This document shows positions 17,072 to 25,812 of a DNA stretch of 64,000 nt, one piece after another. The position numbers were made by a program, and so were the translations under genes. The notes under the pieces were generated by a model, which was not told the origin of the DNA, searched no databases, and worked only from the letters and a program-made list of their open reading frames with translations. The stretch's first letter is position 1. Each line of letters starts with the position of its first letter. Source of the stretch: an uncultured Oscillospiraceae bacterium (GTDB lineage: Bacteria; Bacillota; Clostridia; Oscillospirales; Oscillospiraceae); contig CAKTBC010000001.1 of assembly GCA_934533005.1 (NCBI GenBank), forward strand, positions 1 to 64,000, given 5' to 3'.

Positions 17072-17346
17072 GCGTCGATTGACAAAGGCACACGCGGTTC
17101 TGCCGGGCGGAAATACCCTCATATGGCGTCAAAGCCCTTGAGAATACAGAAAGTATTCCCTGCGGACTTTTCCTAATCTGAGAGCATTTCTGCTCCGGCA
17201 GAACTGCTTCGCATCGGACAGCCTTGAATTTTTGAGGGATTTTTGTTCTTCTTTGGCGACGGCGGGCTGTCGCCCGCCGAGACAAAAAGGGCAAAAAGCA
17301 CCGAAAAGACTGGCTGTCCGACGTATGTGCCCTTGTTAATCGACGC
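17072..17346. mobile_element. MITE-like element, 275 bp with terminal inverted repeats
   Basis: The left end GCGTCGATTGACAAAGGCAC (17072-) and the reverse complement of the right end, GCGTCGATTAACAAGGGCAC (right end 17324-17346), match at 19 of the first 21 positions. The interior has no convincing gene and holds hairpins GAATAC/GTATTC (about 17142-17158) and GGCGGGC/GCCCGCC (17261-17278). This is the structure of a non-autonomous miniature element. No clear target-site duplication was found. It abuts the stop codon side of an AT-rich methyltransferase gene. Confidence 0.65.
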
Positions 17347-17347
17347 T

Positions 17348-18109
17348 TTATTTGCAAATGAACATTCCATATTCTTTTGGAACATACAGTGCTCCATTGA
17401 TACTTTTCTTTTCAAATGCCAGCAGGAGCAGCTCCGCACTGGCACTTTCCAAACCGGAAAGATTGGACATAGACAGTACATATTCTACAAAATCCGGAAT
17501 ATGGGTTACGGCAAGGCCATCTTCACGGGTCAGCCTTTCTACTACTGCAAAATGCTTGCCAAGTGTGCTGCCGCCATTTTGGAGAGTAAATGTTTTGCCA
17601 ATGCTGCCGCAAATGTTGTACTCCCTCAGTGTGTCATTGATAAACTCCATGATGCCGTGCTCCCCATAAGTAGCGCAGTAAAAGACACCGCCCGGTTTTA
17701 GAACCCGGCGCACTTCGGATATTCCTTTATCAAGGTCTGGAACATGATATAGCATCATATTAGCAATTACTACATCAAATGCAGCATCGCCAAAGGGGAT
17801 GTTTTGAATATCGGCTACTTTGAAATCCACACAATCAGAGCAGCGAATATTCTGCTTCGCTGCTTCCAGCATTCCTGCTGAAAAGTCAGTAAGTGTAAGA
17901 TGAGAGCCACCATCAAGAAGTGGTAGCTTTCCTTTCCACATCTCTCCGGTGCCGCAACCCAGTTCAAGGATTCGACAGCAAGGCTTGATCTCGTAATGCG
18001 ACATTATCCAGTCACCAAACGGCTGGTGATTGGTAGAGTATTTTTCATGGATGGAAATGCGGGTATTAAGGTTCCTTGCTGTTTGATATTGCTTTTCTAT
18101 ATTGTTCAT
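17348..18109 (-). CDS. Class I SAM-dependent methyltransferase (type 11), probably acquired
   Basis: A 253-residue protein with SAM motif I LELGCGTGE, motif II region LTLTDFS, and DVVIANMMLYHVPD followed by VRRVLKPGGVFYCATYG, the standard methyltransferase-11 layout. The substrate is unknown; small-molecule methylation is likely. The start at 18109 (MNNIEKQYQ) follows GAGGGG. Base composition is clearly more AT-rich than the flanking genes, and the gene sits between a MITE-like element and an AT-rich non-coding stretch, so horizontal acquisition is likely. Confidence 0.87.
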   Translation of the reverse strand: MNNIEKQYQTARNLNTRISIHEKYSTNHQPFGDWIMSHYEIKPCCRILELGCGTGEMWKGKLPLLDGGSHLTLTDFSAGMLEAAKQNIRCSDCVDFKVADIQNIPFGDAAFDVVIANMMLYHVPDLDKGISEVRRVLKPGGVFYCATYGEHGIMEFINDTLREYNICGSIGKTFTLQNGGSTLGKHFAVVERLTREDGLAVTHIPDFVEYVLSMSNLSGLESASAELLLLAFEKKSINGALYVPKEYGMFICK

Positions 18110-18437
18110 ATCAGCACCCCTCACAAAACTTGCAGCCCTTTTCCCATCTTAAAGCTCCATTCAGCAATAAAAACCCTATAATTATAATAACACCAAGATA
18201 TGAGCTTTCCCACACTTTTCTTGCATAAAGCAAAAAGCAGGGGTGCATTGTTCAAAATGCACCCCCGTAATGGATTTCTCGTTCCTGTTCGTGGCGTTTG
18301 GGTTTTCTTCGCAGTTGTGTCTGATGCGCTTTCTGCTTTTGCCGCAGAAAATCACGGACAAACCGTGTTTTTGCTTCCGCATTCAGCAGATCGGCAACAT
18401 CCCGCTTGCTGATGCAAGTGCTTTTTTGAGGGGGAAA
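18110..18437. other. AT-rich intergenic segment with one strong hairpin
   Basis: No gene is supported. GGGGTGCATT (18240-18249) pairs with AATGCACCCC, and on the minus strand the stem is followed by TGCTTTTTG, so it may be a terminator for minus-strand transcription. An AT-rich stretch near 18175-18195 may hold the methyltransferase promoter (TATAAT on the minus strand). A 66-codon minus-strand frame here has no recognisable family. Confidence 0.45.
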
Positions 18438-18866
18438 TTACTCCTCGTGGTGTTCTTCGGTGTACACTTCCGGCGTCTCGGACGTATCCTCTTCGGGCAT
18501 GGTCCAGGTGGCCTCGGTCGTCTGGTCGACGACCTTTTCAAAATGCACGGCGTCCTTCACGGAAGAGACCGCGCTCTGCGCGGCGGTGCGGACGCGCTTG
18601 GCGTCTTCCTCGTCCATGACGTTGACAACGTTGCCGTCTTCCTTCACGACCTCGACGCAGCAGCCGAAGCCGACCGTAGCGAGAATGCTCGCAAGCAGCA
18701 GCCACTTGGCGGAGGCAACCGCCACGACGCCGCCGACGATACCGACGTTCACGGGAATGTTGAACAGGATGCGCTCACCCTTACGGACGACGATGCGGGA
18801 GACGTTGCCGCGCTGCACGAGCTCCTTGACCTTTTCTACGATGGTCTGCACTTTGTTTTCGTTCAT
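18438..18866 (-). CDS. DUF4342 domain protein
   Basis: The 142-residue product has an N-terminal DUF4342-like unit: KVKELVQRGNVSRIVVRKG, then a strand ERILFNIPVNVGIVGG and a hydrophobic membrane-facing segment of about 20 residues (AKWLLLASILATVGFGCCVEV). The C-terminus is acidic and Thr/Glu-rich. Family function is unknown; members often combine a UBA-like helical start with a short membrane segment. The ATG at 18866 has GGAG upstream, and a TATAAT (18931-18926) lies about 60 bp before it. Transcribed alone. Confidence 0.82.
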   Translation of the reverse strand: MNENKVQTIVEKVKELVQRGNVSRIVVRKGERILFNIPVNVGIVGGVVAVASAKWLLLASILATVGFGCCVEVVKEDGNVVNVMDEEDAKRVRTAAQSAVSSVKDAVHFEKVVDQTTEATWTMPEEDTSETPEVYTEEHHEE

Positions 18867-19008
18867 TGTATGTGCTCCTTTCCGATGATGACACGGGTTG
18901 GCTGTTTCCGTATTTTGCATTATCCATTATAGCACCGTCCCTCAAAAAATCTATGGAGAAACTGTAAATTTGTCGAATTGGTGCCGCAGCGCGCAGAAAA
19001 GCTCCGTC

Positions 19009-19037
19009 TTGCGCTGGACAGAGAAATACGCTATAAT
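19009..19037 (+). promoter_or_regulatory. Promoter of the first O-acetylation operon
   Basis: TTGCGC (19009-19014), 17-bp spacer, TATAAT (19032-19037), 43 bp upstream of the MBOAT gene. Confidence 0.7.
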
Positions 19038-19079
19038 ACTCCTATCTATGTTCATGTACCAAGGAAGGGAGGCGCGGCT

Positions 19080-20477
19080 GTGGCGTTCAATACGGCGGGA
19101 TTTTTGTTTCTCTTTTTCCCTGCGGCATTTCTTCTCTACCGGCTCATGCCGGGACGCCGGATAAAGAACGTGTTTCTCGCTCTCGCGAGCGCGGTGTTCT
19201 ATGGCTTCGGCGGCCTTGCAGCGCTCCCCGTGCTGCTCGCGGCGTTTCTCTGGGACTATCTTTTCGGGCGGCTCATTGCCGGAGACGAAAAGAGAGCGAA
19301 GCTCTGGTGCGGCGTCGCCGCGGCGGGCAATCTTGCGCTGCTCGGGTTTTATAAATATCTCGCGTTCGTGCTCGAAACGCTGGGGCTTCCGGCGCTCTCG
19401 CAGCCGTTTGCGCTGCCGCTTGGCATTTCGTTTTTCACGTTCCACGGCATTTCCTATCTTGTGGATGTGTACCGCGAGCCTTCCCGCGTCTGCCGGAGAG
19501 CGGACACGCTCTTTCTGTATCTTGCGTTCTTTCCCCGCCTGATCGCAGGGCCGATCGTCCGCTGGCAGGACGCCGCGGCGCAGCTTGACGATCATCCGAT
19601 TTCGCCGGAGATGACGGCGGCGGGGCTTCGCCGGTTTGTGCGCGGCCTTTTGAAAAAGCTTCTGCTCGCCGAGAGCGCGGCGGCGGTCGCGAATGCCGTG
19701 TATGCCCTCGCGCCGGATTCCCTCGGCATGGGGCTTGCGTGGCTCGGCGCGGTGAGCTACTGTCTCCAGATCTTCTTTGATTTCTCCGGCTACAGCGACA
19801 TGGCCATCGGCATCGGCATGCTCTTCGGCTTCACATTCCCGGAAAACTTCAATTATCCGTATGTCTCCGGCAGCGTGAGCGAGTTCTGGCGGCGCTGGCA
19901 CATGACGCTCAACCGTTGGTTTGTGGACTATCTCTATATTCCGCTCGGCGGCAGCCGCCGCGGAAAGTGGACAACGGTGCGAAATAAGCTCATCGTCTTT
20001 TTCTGCACCGGCCTCTGGCACGGCGCGGGCTGGACATACATCCTCTGGGGCCTCTGGCACGGCGTGCTCGTCTCCGGCGAGGGGCTTTTGAAAGCGCCGA
20101 TCGAAAAGCTGCGCCAAAAGCGCGGCGGGCGGATCGCGATGCATGTCTATACGCTGCTCGCGGTCATCCTCGGCTTTGCGATGTTCCGCGCGTCTTCTGT
20201 GCAGCAGGGCTTTTTGCTTCTTTCCAGGATGCTCTCCTTTGCCGGCGCGGGCGTTGCCGGGATGCTTGCCGCGGAAGAAATACTGACCGGCGCGCGCATC
20301 GCGGCGCTTATCTTCGGCGTCATTCTCTCAACGCCCGTTGTCCCTGCGCTCACGCGGCGGTGCGTTGGTCGCGGCTGGGAGATCGCATGGGATATACTCG
20401 CGCTGCTCGGCCTTCTTACGGCGATCCTCGTCCTTTCGGGTGGGAGCTTCACGCCGTTCATCTATCAGCAGTTTTAA
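19080..20477 (+). CDS. MBOAT family O-acyltransferase, AlgI-like
   Basis: A 465-residue polytopic membrane protein that in AlgI/DltB-like systems passes acetyl groups across the membrane for O-acetylation of a surface polymer. Family signatures are SEFWRRWHMTLNRWFVDYLY, YIPLGGSRRG and the catalytic-histidine motif FCTGLWHGAGWTYILWG. The GTG at 19080 has GGGAGG upstream and begins the first hydrophobic helix (VAFNTAGFLFLFFPAAF). The next gene, 15 bp downstream, encodes an AlgX/AlgJ-like partner, so the two form an acetylation pair. The polymer modified is not known; nearby polysaccharide genes are candidates. Confidence 0.93.
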   Translation: MAFNTAGFLFLFFPAAFLLYRLMPGRRIKNVFLALASAVFYGFGGLAALPVLLAAFLWDYLFGRLIAGDEKRAKLWCGVAAAGNLALLGFYKYLAFVLETLGLPALSQPFALPLGISFFTFHGISYLVDVYREPSRVCRRADTLFLYLAFFPRLIAGPIVRWQDAAAQLDDHPISPEMTAAGLRRFVRGLLKKLLLAESAAAVANAVYALAPDSLGMGLAWLGAVSYCLQIFFDFSGYSDMAIGIGMLFGFTFPENFNYPYVSGSVSEFWRRWHMTLNRWFVDYLYIPLGGSRRGKWTTVRNKLIVFFCTGLWHGAGWTYILWGLWHGVLVSGEGLLKAPIEKLRQKRGGRIAMHVYTLLAVILGFAMFRASSVQQGFLLLSRMLSFAGAGVAGMLAAEEILTGARIAALIFGVILSTPVVPALTRRCVGRGWEIAWDILALLGLLTAILVLSGGSFTPFIYQQF

Positions 20478-20492
20478 GGAGGGGCGCACGGT

Positions 20493-21875
20493 ATGAAAAA
20501 AACGCTCTCTCTTATCTTTACGGTGTTGTTCCTCGCCGTGTGCCTTGTCCCCGGTCTGGGACTTCTCCTGACCGGCGGGGCGGACGCCGCGGCAAACGAG
20601 ATACTGCCCGCCGCGCCGGTGATCGCCGCGGACGGCGAGTTTAATCCCGATGTTCTCGCGGAAACGGCTGCCTACGTAAACGGCCGGTTTTCCTTCCGGC
20701 TGGAGGGCATCACCGCCTGGGCCGGGCTCAATGCCGTGCTCTTTCACACATCCACGGCGGAGAATGTCCTGCTCGGGCGTGACGGCTGGCTCTTCTATGC
20801 GCCGACAATCCACGACTATACCGGCGATGCGCCCATGACCGCACGCGAGCTCTACTGCGCGGCGCGCACGCTCTATCTTTTGCAGGAGTACGCGGAAAAC
20901 CGCGGCGGAGACTTCCTCTTCACTGCCGCGCCGAACAAGAATACGCTTTATTCAGAGTATATGCCGGAGCGGACGCGCCTCGGCGGCGCTTCCAACATGG
21001 ATGCGCTCTATGCGCGGCTCGACGAGATGGGCGTTTCGTATCTCGATCTGCGCGATGTGTTTGCATCGGAGGCCGAGCCGTCCGATCTCCTGCGCGATGA
21101 GCTTGCGCATTCGGGCGAGCCGCTCTATTTTAAAACGGACAGCCATTGGAACGCGAAGGGCGCGGCTCTCGCCGCCGATGCGCTGCTTGCCTCGCTTGAC
21201 TGCGAGGGCGGATATTTTGCGAATACCGTGTCCGCCGGGAACACCCACCGCGGCGACCTTTACGAAATGCTCTATCCCGCGGGGCAAAGTCTGGAAGAAG
21301 ATTTCACGTATGCTCCCGGTTTTTCGTTCACCGCGAACACCGAAAACTCCGACCGCGTGACGATCACGACCGAGAACGACGCCGGTACCGGCTCGCTTCT
21401 CTGCTACCGCGACTCGTTCGGGAGAAATCTCTATCCGTATCTCGCGCAGAGCTTCGCCTCGGCGGAATTTTCCCGCCGGAACGAGTACACCGCCGCGACG
21501 CTCCCGGAGGGCGGAACGCTCCTGATCGAGCTCGTTGAGCGGAACATCCGCTATCTTGTGGAGTATGATTCGCTTGCCCCTGCGCCGGAGCGGGAATCTC
21601 TGCTCGCTGCTGACGCCGAGCCGGGAGAGGGGCGTGCCGTTTTGACGGAGAGCGCCGGTACGGAAGGGTACACGGTCTTTTCCGGCACGTGGGACGGCGT
21701 GACGCCGGACGACGAGGCCAACGTCTATGTCCTCTCCGGCGGCGCGCTCTTCGAGGCCGTGCCGCGCCCGGACGGCTTTATCGTATCGCTGCCGGACGGC
21801 AGCGCCGTTGACGCTGTATATGCATCGGCAGGAGGGAACTTTTTCCGCCTCTCCGCCGTCTATGCCATAGATTAA
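20493..21875 (+). CDS. AlgX/AlgJ-like SGNH-type acetyltransferase, exported
   Basis: The 460-residue protein has an N-terminal signal or anchor (residues about 5-27), then the AlgX/AlgJ landmarks GRDGWLFY, the Asp-His pair in KTDSHWNAKG, and the nucleophile region LLCYRDSFGRNL. These proteins transfer acetyl groups received from the MBOAT partner to an extracytoplasmic glycan. It follows the MBOAT gene by 15 bp. The C-terminal 100 residues are beta-rich and more divergent, and could be a substrate-binding part (inference). Confidence 0.86.
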   Translation: MKKTLSLIFTVLFLAVCLVPGLGLLLTGGADAAANEILPAAPVIAADGEFNPDVLAETAAYVNGRFSFRLEGITAWAGLNAVLFHTSTAENVLLGRDGWLFYAPTIHDYTGDAPMTARELYCAARTLYLLQEYAENRGGDFLFTAAPNKNTLYSEYMPERTRLGGASNMDALYARLDEMGVSYLDLRDVFASEAEPSDLLRDELAHSGEPLYFKTDSHWNAKGAALAADALLASLDCEGGYFANTVSAGNTHRGDLYEMLYPAGQSLEEDFTYAPGFSFTANTENSDRVTITTENDAGTGSLLCYRDSFGRNLYPYLAQSFASAEFSRRNEYTAATLPEGGTLLIELVERNIRYLVEYDSLAPAPERESLLAADAEPGEGRAVLTESAGTEGYTVFSGTWDGVTPDDEANVYVLSGGALFEAVPRPDGFIVSLPDGSAVDAVYASAGGNFFRLSAVYAID

Positions 21876-21900
21876 CCAAAAATTTAAAGGAGACACATTT

Positions 21901-22314
21901 ATGAAGAAAATCATTGCTCTGCTGCTCGCCGCGCTGATGACGCTCGCCCTCGCCGGCTGCGGCGGGAACGCCGAAACGCCTGCCCCCACCGAAGCGCCCG
22001 CGACGGAAGCTCCCGTTGTGACCGAAGCTCCGGCGGCGGAAGAGCCTGCCGCAACGGAAGCTCCTGCCGAGCCGGAAGGCGACGGCGCGGAGGACGAAGT
22101 TGCCGGTTTGATCGAGCAGGTGCTCGCGCTCAAGGGACAGCCGGTGCAGGAGCTCTATGACGCCATCGGCATGCCGACCGGCGAAGCGGAATATGCTTCC
22201 AGCTGCCTTGTCACCGGCGGCAAGGACGGCGTGCTGCCCTATGACGGTTTCACGGTGTACACCCTCGTGCAGCCCGACGGCACCGAGACCGTGTACGACG
22301 TCGAGAAGAACTGA
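21901..22314 (+). CDS. Small lipoprotein with Thr-Glu-Ala-Pro linker
   Basis: The 137-residue protein has a lipoprotein signal peptide ending at lipobox LAGC (Cys near residue 20), a low-complexity spacer with TEAP-type repeats to about residue 60, and a compact C-terminal domain of about 75 residues (LIEQVLALKGQPVQELYDAIG...VQPDGTETVYDV). No family is recognised. It follows the AlgX-like gene by 25 bp and ends at the terminator at 22324, so it belongs to the first acetylation operon. Confidence 0.85.
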   Translation: MKKIIALLLAALMTLALAGCGGNAETPAPTEAPATEAPVVTEAPAAEEPAATEAPAEPEGDGAEDEVAGLIEQVLALKGQPVQELYDAIGMPTGEAEYASSCLVTGGKDGVLPYDGFTVYTLVQPDGTETVYDVEKN

Positions 22315-22323
22315 ATCGTTCCG

Positions 22324-22357
22324 AAAAAGCAGACGGGATGCGTCCCGTCTGCTTTTT
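22324..22357. terminator. Bidirectional intrinsic terminator
   Basis: AAAAAGCAGACGGGA and TCCCGTCTGCTTTTT form a 15-bp perfect stem with a 4-base loop. Confidence 0.9.
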
Positions 22358-22364
22358 CCTGCGC

Positions 22365-22393
22365 TTGCAAACGATGTGCGGGTATGGTAAAAT
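22365..22393 (+). promoter_or_regulatory. Promoter of the LCP-family gene
   Basis: TTGCAA (22365-22370), 17-bp spacer, TAAAAT (22388-22393), 54 bp before the start. Confidence 0.72.
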
Positions 22394-22447
22394 ACAAAAA
22401 TCCCGAAAAACAAAAACTCTGACCCGAAGCATCACAGGGGGACCATT

Positions 22448-23710
22448 ATGAATAACAATACGAATTCTTCCGGGAAGGGCGGCCGTCATCTGAAGGAAGC
22501 CCCGGCGAGCGAGCGCCCGGAAAAGAAGAAAAAACACGTTGGACGCACCGTCATCATTGTCATTGCGGCGGTCATCCTTGTCATACTGCTCGCGGTGTTT
22601 CTCATCTTCCGCGACATGTACGGCCAGCTCAACAGCAAGCCGCGCACCACGCCGGTGCCGACGGCGGCCGCCTCGGAAATGACCGGGACCACGCCGGAAG
22701 CAACGGCCACGCCGGAGCCGACGCCTCGGCCGCTCACGGAAGAGGAGCAGGCGGAGCTTGCCGAAATGGAGCTTCGCAGCAGTCTGGCGGAATCCGCCGA
22801 AGAGGTCATGAGCGATAAGAACGTTTATAACGTCCTGCTCATCGGTTCGGACGGACGCACGGAAGAGCTCGAGCGCAGCGATGCGATGATCCTCCTCTCC
22901 ATCAACAAGGCGACGAAAACCATGTGGCTCACCTCGCTGATGCGCGATACGCAGGTGGAGATCGCCAACTGGGGCGTCGGCCATCTGAACTGGGCGACGG
23001 GCTTCGGCGGCGTGGATATGCTCATCGACACGATCGAAAGCGACCGGAACTTTGCCATCTCCATAGACAACTGGGCGATGGTGGACTTCCTTGACTTTGC
23101 GAAGATCGCCACCATGGTCGGCCCCATCACGGTCTCCGTCACCAGGGAAGAGGCCGAGGATATCAACATCCGCATCCGCGAGGCGTGTCGGATGAACGAC
23201 GCCTATTACGGTACCGATGTGCCGCGCTGCTATTTCCCGACCGATCAGGACGGCACCTACACCATCACCGACGGCTTCCAGATCCTCGGCTACTGCCGTG
23301 AGCGCCACTTCGGCGGCGACACCGGCCGCAGTGAGAAGCAGCGCGATGTGCTCATGCAGATGTGGGACAATGTGAAGAAAATGAGTCTTACCGACCAGTA
23401 CGCGCTTGCCAAGGAGATCATGTCCATCATCGATACCGACCTCACCATGGGGCAGTGCGCCTCGCTGCTGCTGCAGGCACCCGAATTTCTGACCTATGAC
23501 ATTCAGGCGCAGCAATGCCCGGTGCAGGGCTCGTTTTGGCGCGGGCTGGATGCGAACGGCCTTTCCATTTACAATGTGGATTTCGTGGTCAACCGCAACT
23601 TCCTGCGCGCGACGATCTACGGCGAAGATATGACCGCCGGGGAACTCACGAGCTACTGGACAGGCGAAGCGATCCAGGTCTACTATCCGCCGGAAAAAGA
23701 AAACGGCTGA
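22448..23710 (+). CDS. LytR-CpsA-Psr (LCP) family glycopolymer ligase
   Basis: LCP proteins attach glycopolymers from undecaprenyl-phosphate carriers to peptidoglycan on the outer face of the membrane. The 420-residue product has a basic cytoplasmic tail, one membrane helix (about residues 33-55), a Pro/Thr-rich spacer, and the LCP domain from NVLLIGSDGRTEELERSDAM through RDTQVEI, ITDGFQILGYCRERH and RSEKQRDVLMQM, with the conserved Asp and Arg residues that bind the lipid pyrophosphate. It has its own promoter and terminator and lies between the two O-acetylation pairs, suggesting the acetylated polymer is wall-linked (inference). Confidence 0.93.
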   Translation: MNNNTNSSGKGGRHLKEAPASERPEKKKKHVGRTVIIVIAAVILVILLAVFLIFRDMYGQLNSKPRTTPVPTAAASEMTGTTPEATATPEPTPRPLTEEEQAELAEMELRSSLAESAEEVMSDKNVYNVLLIGSDGRTEELERSDAMILLSINKATKTMWLTSLMRDTQVEIANWGVGHLNWATGFGGVDMLIDTIESDRNFAISIDNWAMVDFLDFAKIATMVGPITVSVTREEAEDINIRIREACRMNDAYYGTDVPRCYFPTDQDGTYTITDGFQILGYCRERHFGGDTGRSEKQRDVLMQMWDNVKKMSLTDQYALAKEIMSIIDTDLTMGQCASLLLQAPEFLTYDIQAQQCPVQGSFWRGLDANGLSIYNVDFVVNRNFLRATIYGEDMTAGELTSYWTGEAIQVYYPPEKENG

Positions 23711-23722
23711 CAAAAATAACGT

Positions 23723-23759
23723 CGGACGGCAAAAAGAGCTTTTGCCGTCCGGTTTTTTT
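23723..23759 (+). terminator. Intrinsic terminator after the LCP gene
   Basis: CGGACGGCAAAA (23723-23734) pairs with TTTTGCCGTCCG (23740-23751), followed by GTTTTTTT. Confidence 0.92.
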
Positions 23760-23827
23760 CGGGAACAAAGGGAAATCTAATTTCGTCATAGAATCACACC
23801 CATGAAATGAAAAAGGAGAAAACATCC

Positions 23828-24400
23828 ATGAAAAGAATCGTATCCGCCCTTCTCTGCGCGGTGCTGCTCCTCTCTCTGGCGGCCTGCGGTGCGTCCGCCC
23901 CGGCGGACACGGAATCCGACGCTCCGGCGAGCGCGCTTGAGCTGCTGGAAAATGTCTGGAACAGCTATGCCGACGATGAAAAATTCCCCGCCGCCGGCGG
24001 TGATTACTCCGAAGAGAACATGCGCGATGGTGCTCCCGGCAATTTCAGCATCAGCGATGCCGAGATCCTCGATTCCTCGCTGGGCTTTCCCGCGGCGGAA
24101 GCCGGGAAGATCGATGGCGCGGCCTCTCTCGTGCACATGATGAATCTCAACACGTTCACCTGCGGCACATTCCATGTGAAAAGTAGCGGCGACGTTTCCG
24201 CGCTGTGCGGGGCGCTTCGCGAAAACATCCTCGCCCGCCATTGGATGTGCGGCTTTCCCGATAAGCTCATGATCGTGACGGTGGGAGATTATATCGTCTC
24301 CGTATACGGTAATGAGGAGCTTGTGGACACCTTCGCTGCCAAGCTCGCGGCGGCGTACCCGAACGCCAAGACCGTGAGCGACGAGCCGATCGTGGCATAA
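23828..24400 (+). CDS. Lipoprotein of unknown function in an O-acetylation cluster (possible DUF4358)
   Basis: The 190-residue protein has a lipoprotein signal with lipobox LAAC, a short acidic spacer, and a folded domain of about 150 residues containing LELLENVWNSYADDEKFPAAGG and a C-terminal LMIVTVGDYIVSVYGNEELVDTF. This pattern resembles the DUF4358 lipoproteins often found beside MBOAT/DHHW genes, but I hold that assignment loosely. The ATG at 23828 follows AAGGAG. It is 9 bp upstream of the second MBOAT gene, so all three downstream genes are probably one operon. Confidence 0.8.
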   Translation: MKRIVSALLCAVLLLSLAACGASAPADTESDAPASALELLENVWNSYADDEKFPAAGGDYSEENMRDGAPGNFSISDAEILDSSLGFPAAEAGKIDGAASLVHMMNLNTFTCGTFHVKSSGDVSALCGALRENILARHWMCGFPDKLMIVTVGDYIVSVYGNEELVDTFAAKLAAAYPNAKTVSDEPIVA

Positions 24401-24409
24401 CCGTCCGCC

Positions 24410-25801
24410 ATGCTCTTTTCGAGTATTCCATTTCTTTTTTATTTTCTCCCGTGCGTGCTGCTCGTCTACTTCCTTGTGCCGCCAAAGGGGAGAAACGCCG
24501 TGCTGCTCGCCGCCAGCCTCTTTTTCTACGGCTGGGGCGAGCCGAAATTCCTGCTCTTCATGGTGTTTTCCATTGTGCAGGGCTACGTCTTCGCGCAGCT
24601 GATCGAGCGGGGGAGAGGCAAAAAGCTCTTCCTCGCCCTTTCGCTTGCCGTGAGCTTTGCGCTGCTTGCTTACTGCAAGTATGCGGATTTCTTTCTTGAG
24701 AACTTCAACGCCGTCACGGGGCTCTCGCTCCCGCTTCTGAAGATCGCTCTGCCGATCGGCATCAGCTTCTACACGTTCCAGATCGCGAGCTACGAGATCG
24801 ACATATACCGCGGCGATGTGGCGGCGCAGCATAATTTCATCGACTTTGCGGCGTATGTCGCCATGTTCCCGCAGCTCATCGCGGGGCCGATCGTCCGCTA
24901 CCGCGACATTGCTCCCCAGCTCAAAGAGCGGACACACTCGCTCGAGGCAGCAGCCTCGGGCGCTTCCCGTTTCGCTGCCGGACTGGCGAAAAAGGTGATC
25001 CTTGCAAACGTTCTCGCGCAGCTCGTCTCCGCCTACAAGGCCTCCGCCGAGCAGACGGTGCTCTATGCCTGGCTGTACGCGGCCGCGTTCACGCTCCAGA
25101 TTTATTTCGATTTCTCCGGCTACAGCGACATGGCCATCGGGCTGGGGCGTGTTTTTGGCTTCACTTTCCCGGAAAACTTTGCCTATCCATATATCTCGAA
25201 GAGCATCACGGAGTTCTGGCGGCGCTGGCACATATCGCTCGGCACCTGGTTTCGGGACTATCTCTATATCCCGCTCGGCGGCAGCCGCTGCTCCCGTGCG
25301 CGGCACATTTTCAACATCCTCGTTGTCTGGATGGCGACCGGCTTCTGGCACGGCGCGGCGTGGAATTTCATTTTCTGGGGGCTTTTCTATGCGGTACTGC
25401 TCATTGCGGAAAAGTTTTTCCTTCTGCCGGTGCTGAAAAGAGGAAGCGTGCTACCTCGTGTCTATGTTCTTCTCGCCGTGATGCTCGGCTTTGTGCTGTT
25501 TGACGCATCGTCGATGCGCGACGCGGCACACCGGCTCGGCGCTCTCTTCGGCGCGGGCGCGGCGCCGGGGCTCGGCACGGAAGCTCTCTATATGCTCCGA
25601 AGCTACGGCGTTGTCCTCGCGCTTGCCATACTCGGTGCTACGCCGCTCCCAGCGCTGGCCTTTAAAAAGGCGCGGGAGACAAAGCCTCTTGTGCCGGTGC
25701 TTGCGGTGGCAGCGCCGCTCGGCACGCTGGCGCTGCTCGCGCTCTGCACGGCGTTTCTGGTGGACGGGTCGTTCAACCCGTTCCTCTATTTCCGGTTTTG
25801 A
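24410..25801 (+). CDS. Second MBOAT family O-acyltransferase, AlgI-like
   Basis: The 463-residue polytopic protein carries the same signatures as the first copy: FYTFQIASYEIDIYRGD, PQLIAGPIVRYRDI, EFWRRWHISLGTWFRDYLY, IPLGGSRCS and the histidine motif WHGAAWNFIFWG. It lacks a strong ribosome site and starts 9 bp after the lipoprotein gene, consistent with translational coupling. Divergence from the first MBOAT is high outside the motifs, so it probably serves a different acceptor or partner rather than being a recent duplicate. Confidence 0.93.
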   Translation: MLFSSIPFLFYFLPCVLLVYFLVPPKGRNAVLLAASLFFYGWGEPKFLLFMVFSIVQGYVFAQLIERGRGKKLFLALSLAVSFALLAYCKYADFFLENFNAVTGLSLPLLKIALPIGISFYTFQIASYEIDIYRGDVAAQHNFIDFAAYVAMFPQLIAGPIVRYRDIAPQLKERTHSLEAAASGASRFAAGLAKKVILANVLAQLVSAYKASAEQTVLYAWLYAAAFTLQIYFDFSGYSDMAIGLGRVFGFTFPENFAYPYISKSITEFWRRWHISLGTWFRDYLYIPLGGSRCSRARHIFNILVVWMATGFWHGAAWNFIFWGLFYAVLLIAEKFFLLPVLKRGSVLPRVYVLLAVMLGFVLFDASSMRDAAHRLGALFGAGAAPGLGTEALYMLRSYGVVLALAILGATPLPALAFKKARETKPLVPVLAVAAPLGTLALLALCTAFLVDGSFNPFLYFRF

Positions 25802-25812
25802 GGAGGTGCGGC

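Noticed and set aside
18182..18382. Possible small protein of 66 codons on the - strand
   Set aside because: It spans a strong hairpin, lacks a clear ribosome site and has no recognisable family.
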